From positions 1,488,001 through 1,552,000 of the forward strand of contig NZ_CP016382.1 in NCBI RefSeq assembly GCF_002813635.1: 64,000 bases of DNA. Reading direction: 5' to 3'. Each line of letters opens with the position of its first letter. Position 1 is the stretch's first letter. The notes beneath the pieces are model-generated. The model did not search any database, was not told the DNA's origin, and saw only the letters and a list, made by a program, of their open reading frames with translations. Both the position numbers and the translations under genes were made by a program. This stretch comes from Spiribacter roseus. Lineage in GTDB: Bacteria > Pseudomonadota > Gammaproteobacteria > Nitrococcales > Nitrococcaceae. Shown one piece after another: positions 1-9,597 of the stretch.

Positions 1-88
1 CGGTGCTCTCCAGGCGCTCGCGAACACGCTCAAGCATGCGCTCATAACCGTGGACTTCGTGATCCCGCGGTTGCTCGTTGTCAGTCAT
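1..88 (-). CDS. Zinc-ribbon protein N-terminus (DUF1451/YbeL-like), partial
   Basis: Only the first 29 codons are inside the window. The reading frame starts with ATG at 88 behind an AGGAG box about ten bases upstream. The visible peptide is charged and helical, with a YERMLERVRERLE stretch like the coiled-coil start of DUF1451 zinc-ribbon proteins, which often lie beside lnt in gammaproteobacteria. The zinc ribbon itself would be C-terminal and is not seen, so the family call rests on a short match and on position downstream of lnt on the same strand. Confidence 0.5.
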   Translation of the reverse strand, partial: MTDNEQPRDHEVHGYERMLERVRERLEST

Positions 89-154
89 TGCCCTCACTCC
101 TCGGTGGCGTTCTGCGTGCAGTCTAACGGCTTCGCCGGGGTAACGGCGAATCAC

Positions 155-1624
155 CTATCGCCGGCGCCGGCGCAGCAGCAGCCCGCCCATGCCGGCGAGA
201 ACCAGCCCCACCAGCGGCCAGTCGCCGGCGCGCCCATAGGGTGTGGTGCCCTGATAGGGCTGAACCGTGGCCGTCAGGACCGCCGCCTCGAACAGCGGCC
301 CCATCCGGCGCAGCCCGCCATCCGCACCGATGATCGCGGACACCCCGGTGTTGGTGGCGCGGATCATTTCACGCCCGGTCTCAAGGGCGCGCATCCGCGC
401 CATCTGCAGGTGCTGCCAGGGAGCGCTCGAGTGGCCGAACCAGGCATCGTTGCTGACGTTGAGCAACAGATCGGCGGCAGGCAGGGCCGCGGCCACCTCG
501 GCCCCGAAGGTGACCTCATAGCAGATGCTCACGCCCAGCTCGTGGCCGGCGGCGGTCAGCGGCGCCGCCGAGCGCCCGGCAGTGAAATCGCCCAGCGGCG
601 TGCCGACAAAATCCAGAATGCCGCCCGCGATATCGCGAAACGGCACATATTCACCGAATGGCACCAGATGGCGCTTGAAGTAGTAACGCGGGGGCTCGCC
701 GGCCACCACGACGGCGTTGTAACGTCGGTCGCCCCGGGCCACCGGTGCGCCCAGAACCAGCTCGCTGCCGGCCGCCCGCGCCTCCCGGGCCAGTGGATCG
801 AGCCACTGCCGTGCCTGACGATAGAACACCGGCAGGGCGGTTTCGGGCCAGATGATCAGGTCATCACCCAGCCGGGCGCGGCTCATCTGCAGATACTCGC
901 GCAGAATCGCCCCGCGCTCATCCGGATCCCATTTACGGGCCTGATCGATGTTGCCCTGCAGGATCGACACGCTGAGGGGGGCGTCGACGGGCCGCGTCCA
1001 CTCATCATCCAGCGCCCAGGCGGCCGCCGCGATCAGCGCGACCGCCCCCAGGGCCAGACCGGCCCGCTGAGGTCGCGGCGAGACAATGGCATCAGCCAGC
1101 ACGCCGGCGATGAGCACGACCGCCAGACTCACCCCATAAACCCCTGCCACCGGGGCCAGCGCCGCCAGGGGGGTGTCGATCTGGGTGTAACCCACGCTCA
1201 GCCAGGTGGCGCCGGTGGCCAGCCAACTGCGCACCCACTCGATCGCCACCCACACCAGGGGAAGCGCCAGCAGCCGGGTGCGGCGGCGATCGCCCGCGCC
1301 CAGCCACCAGCCGCCGGCCAGCGCCAGCGTGGGGATGAGCGCGAACAGCGCCACCAGAACCCCCGTGGCCACGCCGCCCGCCAGCGGCCCACCCCCGTAG
1401 TCGGCGATGCTGTGATAGATCCAGTACACACCGCTGCCGGCATAGCCGAGGCCGAAGGCGTAGGCGGTGGCGAGCACGGCCCGCAGCGAGGACAGCACCG
1501 AGACGGCGGCGAAGATCGCGGCCAGCGTGACGAACGGGGTCCAGATCCAGTCGAACGGTGCGAAGCCCAGCGACAGAAGGCCGCCCGCCGCCAGCGCCAG
1601 CGGCAGACGGATCAGTCGCGACAT
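155..1624 (-). CDS. lnt: Apolipoprotein N-acyltransferase
   Basis: Inner-membrane enzyme that adds the third acyl chain to the N-terminal cysteine of lipoproteins. The 489-residue protein has about six hydrophobic segments in residues 1-205 followed by a periplasmic nitrilase-type domain. The catalytic triad is visible: Glu261 in WPET, Lys317 in KRHLVPFGEYVP and Cys368 in SICYE. A last hydrophobic segment ends in an arginine run. The start overlaps the end of corC by 13 bases, so it is translated from the same leftward message. Length and motifs are ordinary for the family. Confidence 0.96.
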   Translation of the reverse strand: MSRLIRLPLALAAGGLLSLGFAPFDWIWTPFVTLAAIFAAVSVLSSLRAVLATAYAFGLGYAGSGVYWIYHSIADYGGGPLAGGVATGVLVALFALIPTLALAGGWWLGAGDRRRTRLLALPLVWVAIEWVRSWLATGATWLSVGYTQIDTPLAALAPVAGVYGVSLAVVLIAGVLADAIVSPRPQRAGLALGAVALIAAAAWALDDEWTRPVDAPLSVSILQGNIDQARKWDPDERGAILREYLQMSRARLGDDLIIWPETALPVFYRQARQWLDPLAREARAAGSELVLGAPVARGDRRYNAVVVAGEPPRYYFKRHLVPFGEYVPFRDIAGGILDFVGTPLGDFTAGRSAAPLTAAGHELGVSICYEVTFGAEVAAALPAADLLLNVSNDAWFGHSSAPWQHLQMARMRALETGREMIRATNTGVSAIIGADGGLRRMGPLFEAAVLTATVQPYQGTTPYGRAGDWPLVGLVLAGMGGLLLRRRRR

Positions 1625-2469
1625 GCCGGCTGCGGGGTCACCATCAGCAGGTGCAGTCGACGACTGTCGGCCCGCACCACATCAAAGCGCAGATCTTCGA
1701 GGACCAGGTGCTCGCCACGTCGCGGAACGCGGCCGAAGCCGTTGGCCACGACCCCACCAATGGTGTCGAACTCCTCATCGCTGAATGCCGTGCCGAAATG
1801 ATCATTGAAGGTCTCAATGGGCGTCAGCGCCTTGACCACGGTCTGGCCATCGTCGGTGCGGTTGAGAATCCAGGCGTCGTCATCCAGGTCGTGCTCGTCA
1901 TCGATCTCGCCGACGATCTGTTCGATGACATCCTCGATGGTCACGATCCCGGCCAGACCGCCGTATTCATCGACCACGATCGCCAGGTGATTGCGGCTTT
2001 CCTGAAAGAGCTTGAGCAGGGCGTCAAGGCGTTTGCTCTCGGGCACGAACAGCGCCGGGCGCAGCAGTTCGCGGAGCTGGAACTCGCGCTGATGCTGGGG
2101 ATCGAGATAGGGCAGCAGATCCTTGGCGATGAGGATGCCGATGACGTCATCGCGGTTATCGCCGGTGACCGGAAAGCGCGAGTGGCCACTCTCGATGATC
2201 GCCGGCAGCAGGTCCCAGACCGATTCCGAGCGGCGCAGCAACGAGACCTTGGAGCGCGGGATCATCACATCGCGCACCTGCAGCTCGGCGACATGCAGCA
2301 CGCCTTCGCACATCGACAGCGCATCGGCGTCGAGGATGCCATGCTGGTGGGCGGCGCGGAGCGTTTCGACCACGTCGTCGCGGCTCTGGGGGTCCTGACC
2401 GCCCAGGGCCCTGCCGATGCGCATGAGCCAGGTTTTCTGTCCGACCGGCGCGGACGATCCGTCGCTCAT
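1612..2469 (-). CDS. corC: CorC/HlyC-type CBS-domain protein
   Basis: Cytosolic protein of 285 residues with the CorC layout: a short N-terminal helical part, a tandem CBS pair (first repeat begins at [10 protein letters not shown] around residue 70, second around residue 135 with [15 protein letters not shown]) and a C-terminal CorC/HlyC transporter-associated domain ending in the LEDLRFDV region. CorC proteins are linked to magnesium and cobalt efflux and bind adenine nucleotides at the CBS pair. The start overlaps the ybeY stop as ATGA. There are no membrane segments, so this is the soluble CorC form. Confidence 0.93.
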   Translation of the reverse strand: MSDGSSAPVGQKTWLMRIGRALGGQDPQSRDDVVETLRAAHQHGILDADALSMCEGVLHVAELQVRDVMIPRSKVSLLRRSESVWDLLPAIIESGHSRFPVTGDNRDDVIGILIAKDLLPYLDPQHQREFQLRELLRPALFVPESKRLDALLKLFQESRNHLAIVVDEYGGLAGIVTIEDVIEQIVGEIDDEHDLDDDAWILNRTDDGQTVVKALTPIETFNDHFGTAFSDEEFDTIGGVVANGFGRVPRRGEHLVLEDLRFDVVRADSRRLHLLMVTPQPACRD

Positions 2470-2927
2470 GCCGGGGTCAGCTCTGATTGATAGGGGTCGT
2501 CGTAACCCAGCTGCGCCATGATGCCGCGCTCTTCCGCCTCCATGGTATCCGCCTCTACGCTATCCATGTGATCGAAGCCTAGCAAGTGAAGCACGCCGTG
2601 GACGGTGAGATGCGCCCAGTGTGCCGATGCCGTCTTGCCCTGGGCGTCGGCCTCGCGCCGGACGACCGGCGCGCAGATCACCAGATCCCCCAGCAGGGGT
2701 AGCTCGACGCCCTCGGGCAGGTCGGCGGGAAACGACAGGACGTTGGTGGGCCGGTCGTGGCCGCGGTAATCCCGGTTGAGGGCCTGGCTCTCGGGCTCGT
2801 CCACCAGCCGGACCGCCATTTCCCAGTCCTCGCGGCGGCCGGCCAGCACCGCGGCTATCCAACGCTCGAAGTCACCGGTCCCGGGCACCGATTCGTCGGT
2901 GACACACTGCAGATCAAGATGGCGCAT
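2466..2927 (-). CDS. ybeY: Endoribonuclease YbeY (16S rRNA maturation)
   Basis: Single-strand-specific metalloendoribonuclease that acts in 16S rRNA 3'-end maturation and late 30S quality control. The zinc site HxxxHxxxxxH is complete (His110, His114, His120 in HGVLHLLGFDH), and the preceding TNVLSFP motif at about residues 61-67 is conserved. At 153 residues it has normal length. It sits six bases after phoH and overlaps corC by four bases, the usual ybeZ-ybeY-corC order. Confidence 0.96.
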   Translation of the reverse strand: MRHLDLQCVTDESVPGTGDFERWIAAVLAGRREDWEMAVRLVDEPESQALNRDYRGHDRPTNVLSFPADLPEGVELPLLGDLVICAPVVRREADAQGKTASAHWAHLTVHGVLHLLGFDHMDSVEADTMEAEERGIMAQLGYDDPYQSELTPA

Positions 2928-2933
2928 GACGGG

Positions 2934-3950
2934 TCAGTCGTTGCTTGAATCGTCGGTATGGCGATCGTAGGCGCGCACGATGCGCTGCACCAGATCGTGG
3001 CGGACGACATCGCGGGCGTTGAAGAAGGTGAAACTGACCCCCTCGACCTCATGGAGCACGTCCACGGCATCCCGCAGCCCCGAGGTCTTGCCGGCGGGCA
3101 GGTCGATCTGGGTGACATCGCCGGTGACCACGGCGGTGGAGCCAAAGCCGAGGCGCGTGAGGAACATCTTCATCTGCTCGACCGTGGTGTTCTGCGCCTC
3201 GTCGAGGATGATGAACGCGCCGTTCAGCGTCCGCCCGCGCATATAGGCCAGCGGCGCGACCTCGATGACGTTGCGCTCGATCAGCTTATTGACCCGCTCA
3301 AAGCCGAGCATTTCGAACAGCGCGTCATACAGCGGCCGCAGATAGGGATCCACCTTCTGCGCCAGATCGCCGGGCAGGAACCCCAGTCGCTCGCCCGCCT
3401 CGACCGCCGGGCGGACCAGCACCAGCCGCTCGACCCGGTCCTGCTGCAGCGCTTCCACCGCGCAGGCCACGGCCAGATAGGTCTTGCCGGTGCCCGCCGG
3501 TCCGATCCCAAAGGTCAGATCGCAGCGCTGAATGGCGGCCAGATAGCCGCGCTGATTGGGGCCGCGCCCCCGGATCAGCCCCTTGCGGGTGGGGATGGAG
3601 ACATCGTCATCCACGGGCCCATCAGGGGTCGGCTGATCACCGGCTGCCGCCGGCGGGGTGTCTTCGGCCTCCGCCTCGGCGCTGCGCAGCTGCAGGTGCA
3701 CATGCTCGGCGCCAATGGACTCACGGGGTGTCTGACGATAGAGCGCCCGCACCACATCCCGGGCCACATCAGTGGCCGCCTCGTCGCCGATGATGCGAAA
3801 GCGATGGCCGCGGTTCTCGATCTCCACACCCAGACGGCGTTCGAGCTGACGCAGATTTTCATCGAACTGCCCGCAGAGATTGGCCAACCGGTCGTTGTCC
3901 GCCGGTGTCAGGGTAAAGTCCACTGCCTCGGCCGTGCCTCGCCCGATCAA
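2934..3950 (-). CDS. ybeZ: PhoH-like ATPase YbeZ
   Basis: Cytosolic P-loop ATPase of 338 residues, thought to assist YbeY in RNA processing. It has an N-terminal KH-like part, a variable acidic linker at about residues 88-118, Walker A GPAGTGKT at 150-157 and a Walker B-like FIILDEAQN near residue 245. The listed start is TTG, overlapping the miaB stop as TTGA. A GTG at 3923 (VDFTLTP) behind a GAGG stretch is a reasonable alternative that would shorten it by nine residues. Confidence 0.94.
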   Translation of the reverse strand: MIGRGTAEAVDFTLTPADNDRLANLCGQFDENLRQLERRLGVEIENRGHRFRIIGDEAATDVARDVVRALYRQTPRESIGAEHVHLQLRSAEAEAEDTPPAAAGDQPTPDGPVDDDVSIPTRKGLIRGRGPNQRGYLAAIQRCDLTFGIGPAGTGKTYLAVACAVEALQQDRVERLVLVRPAVEAGERLGFLPGDLAQKVDPYLRPLYDALFEMLGFERVNKLIERNVIEVAPLAYMRGRTLNGAFIILDEAQNTTVEQMKMFLTRLGFGSTAVVTGDVTQIDLPAGKTSGLRDAVDVLHEVEGVSFTFFNARDVVRHDLVQRIVRAYDRHTDDSSND

Positions 3951-5317
3951 GCTGACTCCACCGCGGCCAGATCCGGTTCAAGCTGCGTGTCGATATCCAC
4001 CAGCTCGCCGCGCAGCGAATGGGCCAGTGCCTCGGTGATGCGCACCTGGACGAAGCGGCCGATCAGCCGCGGATTGCCCGGGAAGTTGACCACCCGGTTG
4101 TTCTGCGTGCGGCCCTTGATCTCGTTGGAATCCTTGCGCGAAAGACCATCCACCAGCACCGACTCGACCCGCCCGACCATGGCTTCGCTGATCGCCCGGG
4201 CATTCTCGTCAAGGCGTGCCTGCAGGCGCTTGAGCCGTGCCTTCTTGGCTTCCGGCGGGGTGGCATCGGGCAATTGCGCGGCGGGTGTTCCCGGGCGCCG
4301 CGAGAAAATGAAACTGAACGACTGGTCGAACCCGACCTGCTCGACCAGATCCATGGTGTCTTCAAAATCGCGATCCATCTCGCCGGGGAAGCCGATGATG
4401 AAATCCGACGACAGGGTGATGTCGGGGCGCGCGGCCCGCAGCCGCGTCACCAGATCGAGGAAGTGATCACGGCCGTGATTGCGCTTCATCAGCGCCAGGA
4501 CATTATCGGAGCCGCTCTGGACCGGCAGATGCAGATGATTGACCAGCTCCGGGACCTCGGCATAGGCATCCACCAGCGCCTGGTTGAAGTCGAGCGGATG
4601 CGAGGTGGTGAAACGGATGCGATCGATGCCGTCGATGGCGGCGATGTAATGGATCAGCAGCGCCAGGTCCGCGGCCTCGCCCATGGGACCCTCGGCCGCA
4701 TAGCCATTGACGTTCTGCCCCAGCAGAGTGACCTCGCGCACCCCCTGCTCGGCCAGCTCGGCGCATTCCGCGAGCACGTCGTCGAACGGGCGGCTGATCT
4801 CCTCGCCGCGGGTGTAGGGCACCACGCAGAAACTGCAGTACTTGCTGCAGCCCTCCATGATCGAGACAAAGGCCGTGGGACCCTCCGCCCGGGCCTCGGG
4901 CAGCCGGTCGAACTTCTCGATTTCGGGGAAGCTGACATCCACCACCGCCCGTCGACTCTCGCGGGCCCGAGTGACCATGTCCGGCAGGCGATGAAGGGTC
5001 TGCGGACCGAACACCATGTCGACGTAGGGCGCACGCTCGACGATGGCGGCCCCCTCCTGACTGGCGACACATCCGCCCACGCCGATCAGCAGATCCGGGT
5101 GGTCGTCTTTCAGTGCCCGCCAGCGCCCAAGCTCGGAGAACACCTTCTCCTGGGCCTTCTCGCGGATCGAACAGGTATTCAGCAGGATCACATCCGCCTC
5201 TTCCGGCGTCCTGACCCGCTCATAATCGCCTTCGGCCGCCAGCACATCCACCATCTTGATGGAATCGTACTCGTTCATCTGGCAGCCGTGAGTCCGCACG
5301 TATACTCGTTGTGTCAT
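3947..5317 (-). CDS. miaB: tRNA-2-methylthio-N6-dimethylallyladenosine synthase
   Basis: Radical-SAM methylthiotransferase that converts i6A37 to ms2i6A37 in tRNAs reading UNN codons. It has the UPF0004 domain with auxiliary-cluster cysteines Cys12, Cys49 and Cys83, the radical-SAM triad Cys157, Cys161, Cys164 in CSKYCSFC, and a C-terminal TRAM domain. Length is 456 residues, normal for MiaB. It follows manC by 12 bases and overlaps phoH by four, so translation of all three is probably linked. Confidence 0.97.
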   Translation of the reverse strand: MTQRVYVRTHGCQMNEYDSIKMVDVLAAEGDYERVRTPEEADVILLNTCSIREKAQEKVFSELGRWRALKDDHPDLLIGVGGCVASQEGAAIVERAPYVDMVFGPQTLHRLPDMVTRARESRRAVVDVSFPEIEKFDRLPEARAEGPTAFVSIMEGCSKYCSFCVVPYTRGEEISRPFDDVLAECAELAEQGVREVTLLGQNVNGYAAEGPMGEAADLALLIHYIAAIDGIDRIRFTTSHPLDFNQALVDAYAEVPELVNHLHLPVQSGSDNVLALMKRNHGRDHFLDLVTRLRAARPDITLSSDFIIGFPGEMDRDFEDTMDLVEQVGFDQSFSFIFSRRPGTPAAQLPDATPPEAKKARLKRLQARLDENARAISEAMVGRVESVLVDGLSRKDSNEIKGRTQNNRVVNFPGNPRLIGRFVQVRITEALAHSLRGELVDIDTQLEPDLAAVESA

Positions 5318-5329
5318 GGGGGCAGAATA

Positions 5330-6766
5330 CTAGCGCCCATACCGATCCTCAATGCGCACGATGTCGTCCTCGCCCAGATAGCTGCCGGACTGCACTTCCA
5401 CCAGCTCGAGCGGGATCATGCCGGGGTTCTCCAACCGGTGGACGGTCCCCAGCGGGATGTAAGTGGACTGATCCTCGCCCAGCAGGAACTCCTCATCACC
5501 GCGGGTCACACGGGCTGTGCCCTGAACGACCACCCAGTGCTCGGCGCGGTGGTGATGCATCTGCAGCGACAGCCGCGAGCCGGGATGGACGATGATGCGC
5601 TTGACCTGAAAGCGCGCCGCCCGCACCAACCCCTCGTAGCTGCCCCAGGGACGGTGGACCTCACGATGTTCGAGCGCCTCGGACCGACCATCCGCCCGCA
5701 GCTGCTCGACAATGCCCTTGACCGCATGCACCTGGCCGCGCGGCGCCACCAGCACTGAGTCGGCGGTCTCGACCACCACATGGTCCTCGAGTCCGACGGT
5801 GGCGACCAGCCGGCTTTCGGCCCGCACGTAATTGTTGTGGCTGTCACGGGCCAGGACATCCCCCATCAGGGCGTTACCGGCCGCATCCCGCTCGGCGGCC
5901 TCCATCAGCGTCGCCCACGAGCCCAGATCACTCCAGCCGGCATCCAGCGCCAGCGTGACGGCCGCGTCAGTGGGCTCCATGACCGCATAGTCGATGGACT
6001 CGGCCGGACAGCGCTCGAAGGCGGCCGCGTCCAGGCGGACAAAATCCATGTCCTGCTCGGCCCCGGCCACCGCCGCCTCGCAGGCCTCGAGAATGGCCGG
6101 GGCGTGGGTCCGGAGGGCCTGCAGATAGGCCGACGCGCGCATGACGAACATGCCCGAGTTCCAGTAGAACCGTCCGCTGTCGAGGTAGGCCCGCGCGGTC
6201 TCGGCATCGGGCTTTTCGACGAATTGGCGCACGGCGCGGGCCGGGCCGCCCCCCACGGTCTCGCCGGCCTCGATGTAGCCATAGCCCGTCTCAGGTCGGT
6301 GGGGGACCACGCCAAAGGTCACCAGCCCGCCGGCATGGGCGGCCTCGATGGCCTGGGTCACCGCCTCACGCAGGTGGGCCGGCTGCGCCACCAGGTGGTC
6401 CGCCGGAAACACCGCGAGAATGGCATCGTCACTGGCCTGCAGGGCCTGCAGCGCGGCCACGGCCACCGCGGGCGCGGTATTGCGGCCCACCGGCTCGAGC
6501 AGGATACGGGCGGTGCCCAGCGGGCTGTCACGCAGCTGCTCGGCCACGAGAAAGCGATGCGCCTGGTTGCAGACCACCATGGGCGCGGCCAGCCCCGGCA
6601 GATCGACCAGCCGCTCCAGGGTCTGCTGGACCAGTGTCCGACCACCGGCGGCGACATCCAGGAACTGCTTGGGATAGGCCTCGCGCGACAGCGGCCAGAG
6701 CCGCGAACCGACGCCGCCCGACAGGATGACCGGATGGACCGGCAGTGGGGTTGTCCGATCACTCAC
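5330..6766 (-). CDS. manC: Mannose-1-phosphate guanylyltransferase / mannose-6-phosphate isomerase
   Basis: Bifunctional type II enzyme making GDP-mannose. The nucleotidyltransferase domain opens with the pyrophosphorylase signature [19 protein letters not shown] at residues 17-35, has the FVEKPD sugar-binding motif near 180, and the C-terminal cupin isomerase domain carries [13 protein letters not shown]. Length is 478 residues. It starts at GTG, overlapping the ugd stop as GTGA. Paired with ugd it supplies sugar nucleotides for exopolysaccharide or LPS. Confidence 0.95.
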   Translation of the reverse strand: MSDRTTPLPVHPVILSGGVGSRLWPLSREAYPKQFLDVAAGGRTLVQQTLERLVDLPGLAAPMVVCNQAHRFLVAEQLRDSPLGTARILLEPVGRNTAPAVAVAALQALQASDDAILAVFPADHLVAQPAHLREAVTQAIEAAHAGGLVTFGVVPHRPETGYGYIEAGETVGGGPARAVRQFVEKPDAETARAYLDSGRFYWNSGMFVMRASAYLQALRTHAPAILEACEAAVAGAEQDMDFVRLDAAAFERCPAESIDYAVMEPTDAAVTLALDAGWSDLGSWATLMEAAERDAAGNALMGDVLARDSHNNYVRAESRLVATVGLEDHVVVETADSVLVAPRGQVHAVKGIVEQLRADGRSEALEHREVHRPWGSYEGLVRAARFQVKRIIVHPGSRLSLQMHHHRAEHWVVVQGTARVTRGDEEFLLGEDQSTYIPLGTVHRLENPGMIPLELVEVQSGSYLGEDDIVRIEDRYGR

Positions 6767-8118
6767 GCCAATTCTCCTGCGTTTCCGGGGACCACCGGCG
6801 GACGCCCGATGGCGTAGTAATGAAATCCGAGCCCCGCCAGCACCGCCGGATCGTAGAGATTCCGGCCGTCGACGATCACCGGCTCGTTCAGGCGGGCGCG
6901 GATGAGATCAAAATCCGGGCTCCGGAACTGATTCCACTCGGTCAGGATGACCAATGCGTCGCAGCCCTCCAGCACCGCTTCGGGGCTGTCGCAGAGCGTG
7001 AAACCCGGGCGGTCGCCGTACAGCCGCCGCGCCTCGTCCATGGCCTTGGGGTCGAAGGCCTGCACCGCGGCGCCGGCCTCCCACAAGGACTCCATCAGGC
7101 GACGGCTGGCGGCCTCGCGCATGTCATCGGTGTTGGGCTTGAAGGCAAGCCCCCAGAGCGCGAAGCGGCGCCCGGCCAGATCGCCACCGAAATGCTCGCG
7201 CAGGCGATTGAACAGGTAGTGCTTCTGACGATCATTGACCTCTTCCACCGCCTGCAGCAACTGCGGGACATAATCGACGTCATGGGCCGTCCGGGCCAGC
7301 GCCTGCACATCCTTGGGAAAGCACGATCCACCGTATCCGGCGCCGGGGTAGATGAAGTGATAGCCGATCCGGGGATCGGCGCCGATACCGATCCGCACGC
7401 GCTCGATATCCGCCCCGACCCGGTCGGCGATGTTGGCGAGCTCGTTCATGAAGCTGATCTTGGTGGCGAGCATCGCGTTGGCGGCGTACTTGGTCAGCTC
7501 GGCGGAGCGCACATCCATGCTGATCAGGCGGTCGTGGTTGCGGTTGAACGGCGCGTAGAGGCTGTGCAGCTTCTCCCGCGCCACCGCATCATCGCAGCCG
7601 ACGATGACCCGCTCGGGCTTCATGAAGTCGTCGATGGCCGCGCCTTCCTTCAGGAACTCGGGGTTCGAGACCACCGCGTACGGCACCCGGGCGCCGCGCT
7701 CGCGCAGGCGACGGTCCACCGCCTCGCGGACCCGATCCGCCGTGCCCACCGGGACCGTCGACTTATCGACAATCACCCGCTCGTCATCCATCCACGTCGC
7801 GATGGTGTCGGCCACGGACAGCACATGCCGCAGATCGGCCGAGCCATCCTCATCCGGCGGCGTCCCCACCGCAATGAACTGGAACTCACCGTGCTGCACC
7901 GCCGCCTGGGCGTCGGTGGTGAACTGCAGCCGTCCCTCGGCGCGGTTGCGCGCCACCATCGACTCAAGCCCCGGCTCGTAGATGGGCATTTCACCGCGGT
8001 TGAGCTGCTCGATCTTATCGGCATTGACGTCCACGCAGATGACATCATTGCCCACCTCGGCAAAGCAGGCGCCGGTCACAAGCCCCACATAGCCGGTCCC
8101 GAAAATACTGACTCGCAT
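6763..8118 (-). CDS. ugd: UDP-glucose 6-dehydrogenase
   Basis: NAD-dependent four-electron oxidation of UDP-glucose to UDP-glucuronate. The Rossmann motif GTGYVG lies at residues 7-12 and the catalytic cysteine is Cys266 in GGSCFPKD. At 451 residues it is of normal length. It follows deoD by 18 bases and overlaps manC by four bases. UDP-glucuronate is a precursor of acidic exopolysaccharides. Confidence 0.96.
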   Translation of the reverse strand: MRVSIFGTGYVGLVTGACFAEVGNDVICVDVNADKIEQLNRGEMPIYEPGLESMVARNRAEGRLQFTTDAQAAVQHGEFQFIAVGTPPDEDGSADLRHVLSVADTIATWMDDERVIVDKSTVPVGTADRVREAVDRRLRERGARVPYAVVSNPEFLKEGAAIDDFMKPERVIVGCDDAVAREKLHSLYAPFNRNHDRLISMDVRSAELTKYAANAMLATKISFMNELANIADRVGADIERVRIGIGADPRIGYHFIYPGAGYGGSCFPKDVQALARTAHDVDYVPQLLQAVEEVNDRQKHYLFNRLREHFGGDLAGRRFALWGLAFKPNTDDMREAASRRLMESLWEAGAAVQAFDPKAMDEARRLYGDRPGFTLCDSPEAVLEGCDALVILTEWNQFRSPDFDLIRARLNEPVIVDGRNLYDPAVLAGLGFHYYAIGRPPVVPGNAGELA

Positions 8119-8136
8119 CCCTGCCCTCCGCTGGCG

Positions 8137-8850
8137 TCAGTGCGCGTTGGCGGCGGCTTCCAGCGCCACCTGCATCATTTCGTGAAAACTGTTCTGGCGC
8201 TCATCGGCGCTGGTCGATGTGCCGCTCACGACATGATCGCTGACCGTGAGCACGCTGACCGCCCGTTTGCCGGTCTCGGCGGCCACGCCGTAGAGCCCGG
8301 CCGCTTCCATCTCCACGGCCAGAATGCCGTGGGCCTTCAGCGTGTCGAAGAAATTGGCGCGCGGATTGTAGAAAAGCTCCGAAGAAAAGACATTGCCCAC
8401 CTGCGGGGCAATGCCCGCCTTGCGGGCCGCGTTGACGGTGGCCTCGAGCAGGCCGTAATCGGCGATGGCGGCGAAGTCGTCGCCGGCGAGCCGGGTGCGG
8501 TTGACGCTCGAGTCGGTGGACGCGCCCATCGCCACGATGATGTCGCGCACCTTGACCGTCGGGCTGATCCCGCCGCAGGTCCCCACACGGATGATCTTCT
8601 CGACGTTGTACTGGGTGTAGAGCTCGAAGGCGTAGATCGACATCGAGGGGATCCCCATGCCCGAGCCCATGACCGACACCGGCGTGTCGCCATAGCGGCC
8701 GGTGAACCCGAGCATATTGCGGGTGTCGGTCACCGTCTTCACGTCTTCGAGGTAATGGTCGGCAATCACTTTTGCCCGCAGGGGGTCGCCCGGCATGAGG
8801 ACGGTTTCGGCAAAGTCGCCCGGTTCGGCACTGATGTGCGGGGTTGCCAT
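8137..8850 (-). CDS. deoD: Purine-nucleoside phosphorylase, DeoD type
   Basis: Reversible phosphorolysis of purine (deoxy)ribonucleosides to free base and pentose-1-phosphate. The 237-residue product starts [15 protein letters not shown], nearly colinear with E. coli DeoD, and keeps the phosphate-binding GDPLRAK, the base-site EMEAAGLYG and the catalytic Asp in VSDHV. The frame is open upstream, but ATG at 8850 is chosen because the family N-terminus begins there and an AAGGAG box precedes it. A sigma70-like promoter and a 16-bp palindrome lie upstream. Confidence 0.95.
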   Translation of the reverse strand: MATPHISAEPGDFAETVLMPGDPLRAKVIADHYLEDVKTVTDTRNMLGFTGRYGDTPVSVMGSGMGIPSMSIYAFELYTQYNVEKIIRVGTCGGISPTVKVRDIIVAMGASTDSSVNRTRLAGDDFAAIADYGLLEATVNAARKAGIAPQVGNVFSSELFYNPRANFFDTLKAHGILAVEMEAAGLYGVAAETGKRAVSVLTVSDHVVSGTSTSADERQNSFHEMMQVALEAAANAH

Positions 8851-8893
8851 GGCATGTGCTCCTTTGGCTCGGCGTCGATCTGAAAGCCTCCAG

Positions 8894-8922
8894 ACTTTAC
8901 CCACCCGGCGCCGCGCTGACCA
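8894..8922 (-). promoter_or_regulatory. Putative sigma70 promoter of deoD operon
   Basis: On the minus strand TGGTCA (8917-8922) and TAAAGT (8894-8899) are spaced by exactly 17 bases, each matching four of six consensus positions. It would start transcription near 8887, about 37 bases before the deoD ATG. Confidence 0.45.
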
Positions 8923-8934
8923 GCCGTGGCCATG

Positions 8935-8950
8935 GCGAATGTACATTCGC
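8935..8950. promoter_or_regulatory. Perfect 16-bp palindrome, candidate operator
   Basis: GCGAATGTACATTCGC is a perfect inverted repeat without spacer in the 146-bp region between divergent deoD and the HAD phosphatase. It lies 12 bases upstream of the proposed deoD -35 box. No regulator is identified. Confidence 0.45.
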
Positions 8951-8996
8951 ACCAGAGTGCCGGCAGAATGCCCGTTCCATTCGCAGGGAAACCGTC

Positions 8997-9596
8997 ATGA
9001 CCCAACCCCGCCCGCTGGCGCTGTTCGACCTGGATGGCACACTGACCCGACGCGATACGCTGAGTGATCTGCTCTATCACCAGTTCGGCCTGGGTCGCTG
9101 CCTGCGCGCCGGCATCAGCCTGGCCCCGCCACTGCTTGGCGTGCCGCTGGGCGTGGTGCATCGCGACCGGGCCAAGGTCGACCTGCTGCGGCACTTTTTT
9201 GCGGGAATGACCGACGAGGCGTTCCAGGCGCTGGGCCGGGATTATGCGCTCAACCATCTGGACCGCCTGCTCCGGCCCCAGGCCCGGCAGCGGCTGAACT
9301 GGCATCGCCAGGCCGGGCATCGCGTCATCGTCATCTCGGCGTCGGTCCGCGAGTGGATCCAGCCGTGGACGGATTCGCTGGGCATCGAACTGCTCGCCAC
9401 CGAGCTCGAGCGCCGCAACGGCCGCCTCACCGGCGAACTGGACGGTCCCAACTGCCGCGGGGCCGAGAAAGTCGTGCGCCTGCAGTCACTGCTCGACCCG
9501 GCCGATTACCATCCCATCCATGCCTATGGCGATACCGATGGCGACACCGAGATGCTGGCCCTCGCCGATCATGCCGTTTACCGGGGACTGCGCTGA
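8997..9596 (+). CDS. HAD-IB family (SerB/CicA-like) phosphatase
   Basis: A 199-residue haloacid-dehalogenase phosphatase of subfamily IB. Motif I is DLDGTLT (nucleophile Asp near residue 11), motif II is the Ser in VIVISAS, and motif III/IV is YGDTDGDTEM. The frame is open upstream to 8844, but ATG at 8997 places motif I at the usual distance from the N-terminus. It ends two bases before the next gene, so the two form an operon. HAD-IB proteins of this type are sometimes fused or linked to PlsC acyltransferases, which fits the neighbour. The substrate cannot be read from sequence. Confidence 0.85.
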   Translation: MTQPRPLALFDLDGTLTRRDTLSDLLYHQFGLGRCLRAGISLAPPLLGVPLGVVHRDRAKVDLLRHFFAGMTDEAFQALGRDYALNHLDRLLRPQARQRLNWHRQAGHRVIVISASVREWIQPWTDSLGIELLATELERRNGRLTGELDGPNCRGAEKVVRLQSLLDPADYHPIHAYGDTDGDTEMLALADHAVYRGLR

Positions 9597-9597
9597 G

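Noticed and set aside
6745-8883. 712-codon plus-strand frame opposite ugd and deoD
   Set aside because: His/Arg/Gly-rich nonsense composition typical of antisense frames, and fully covered by two recognisable enzymes.
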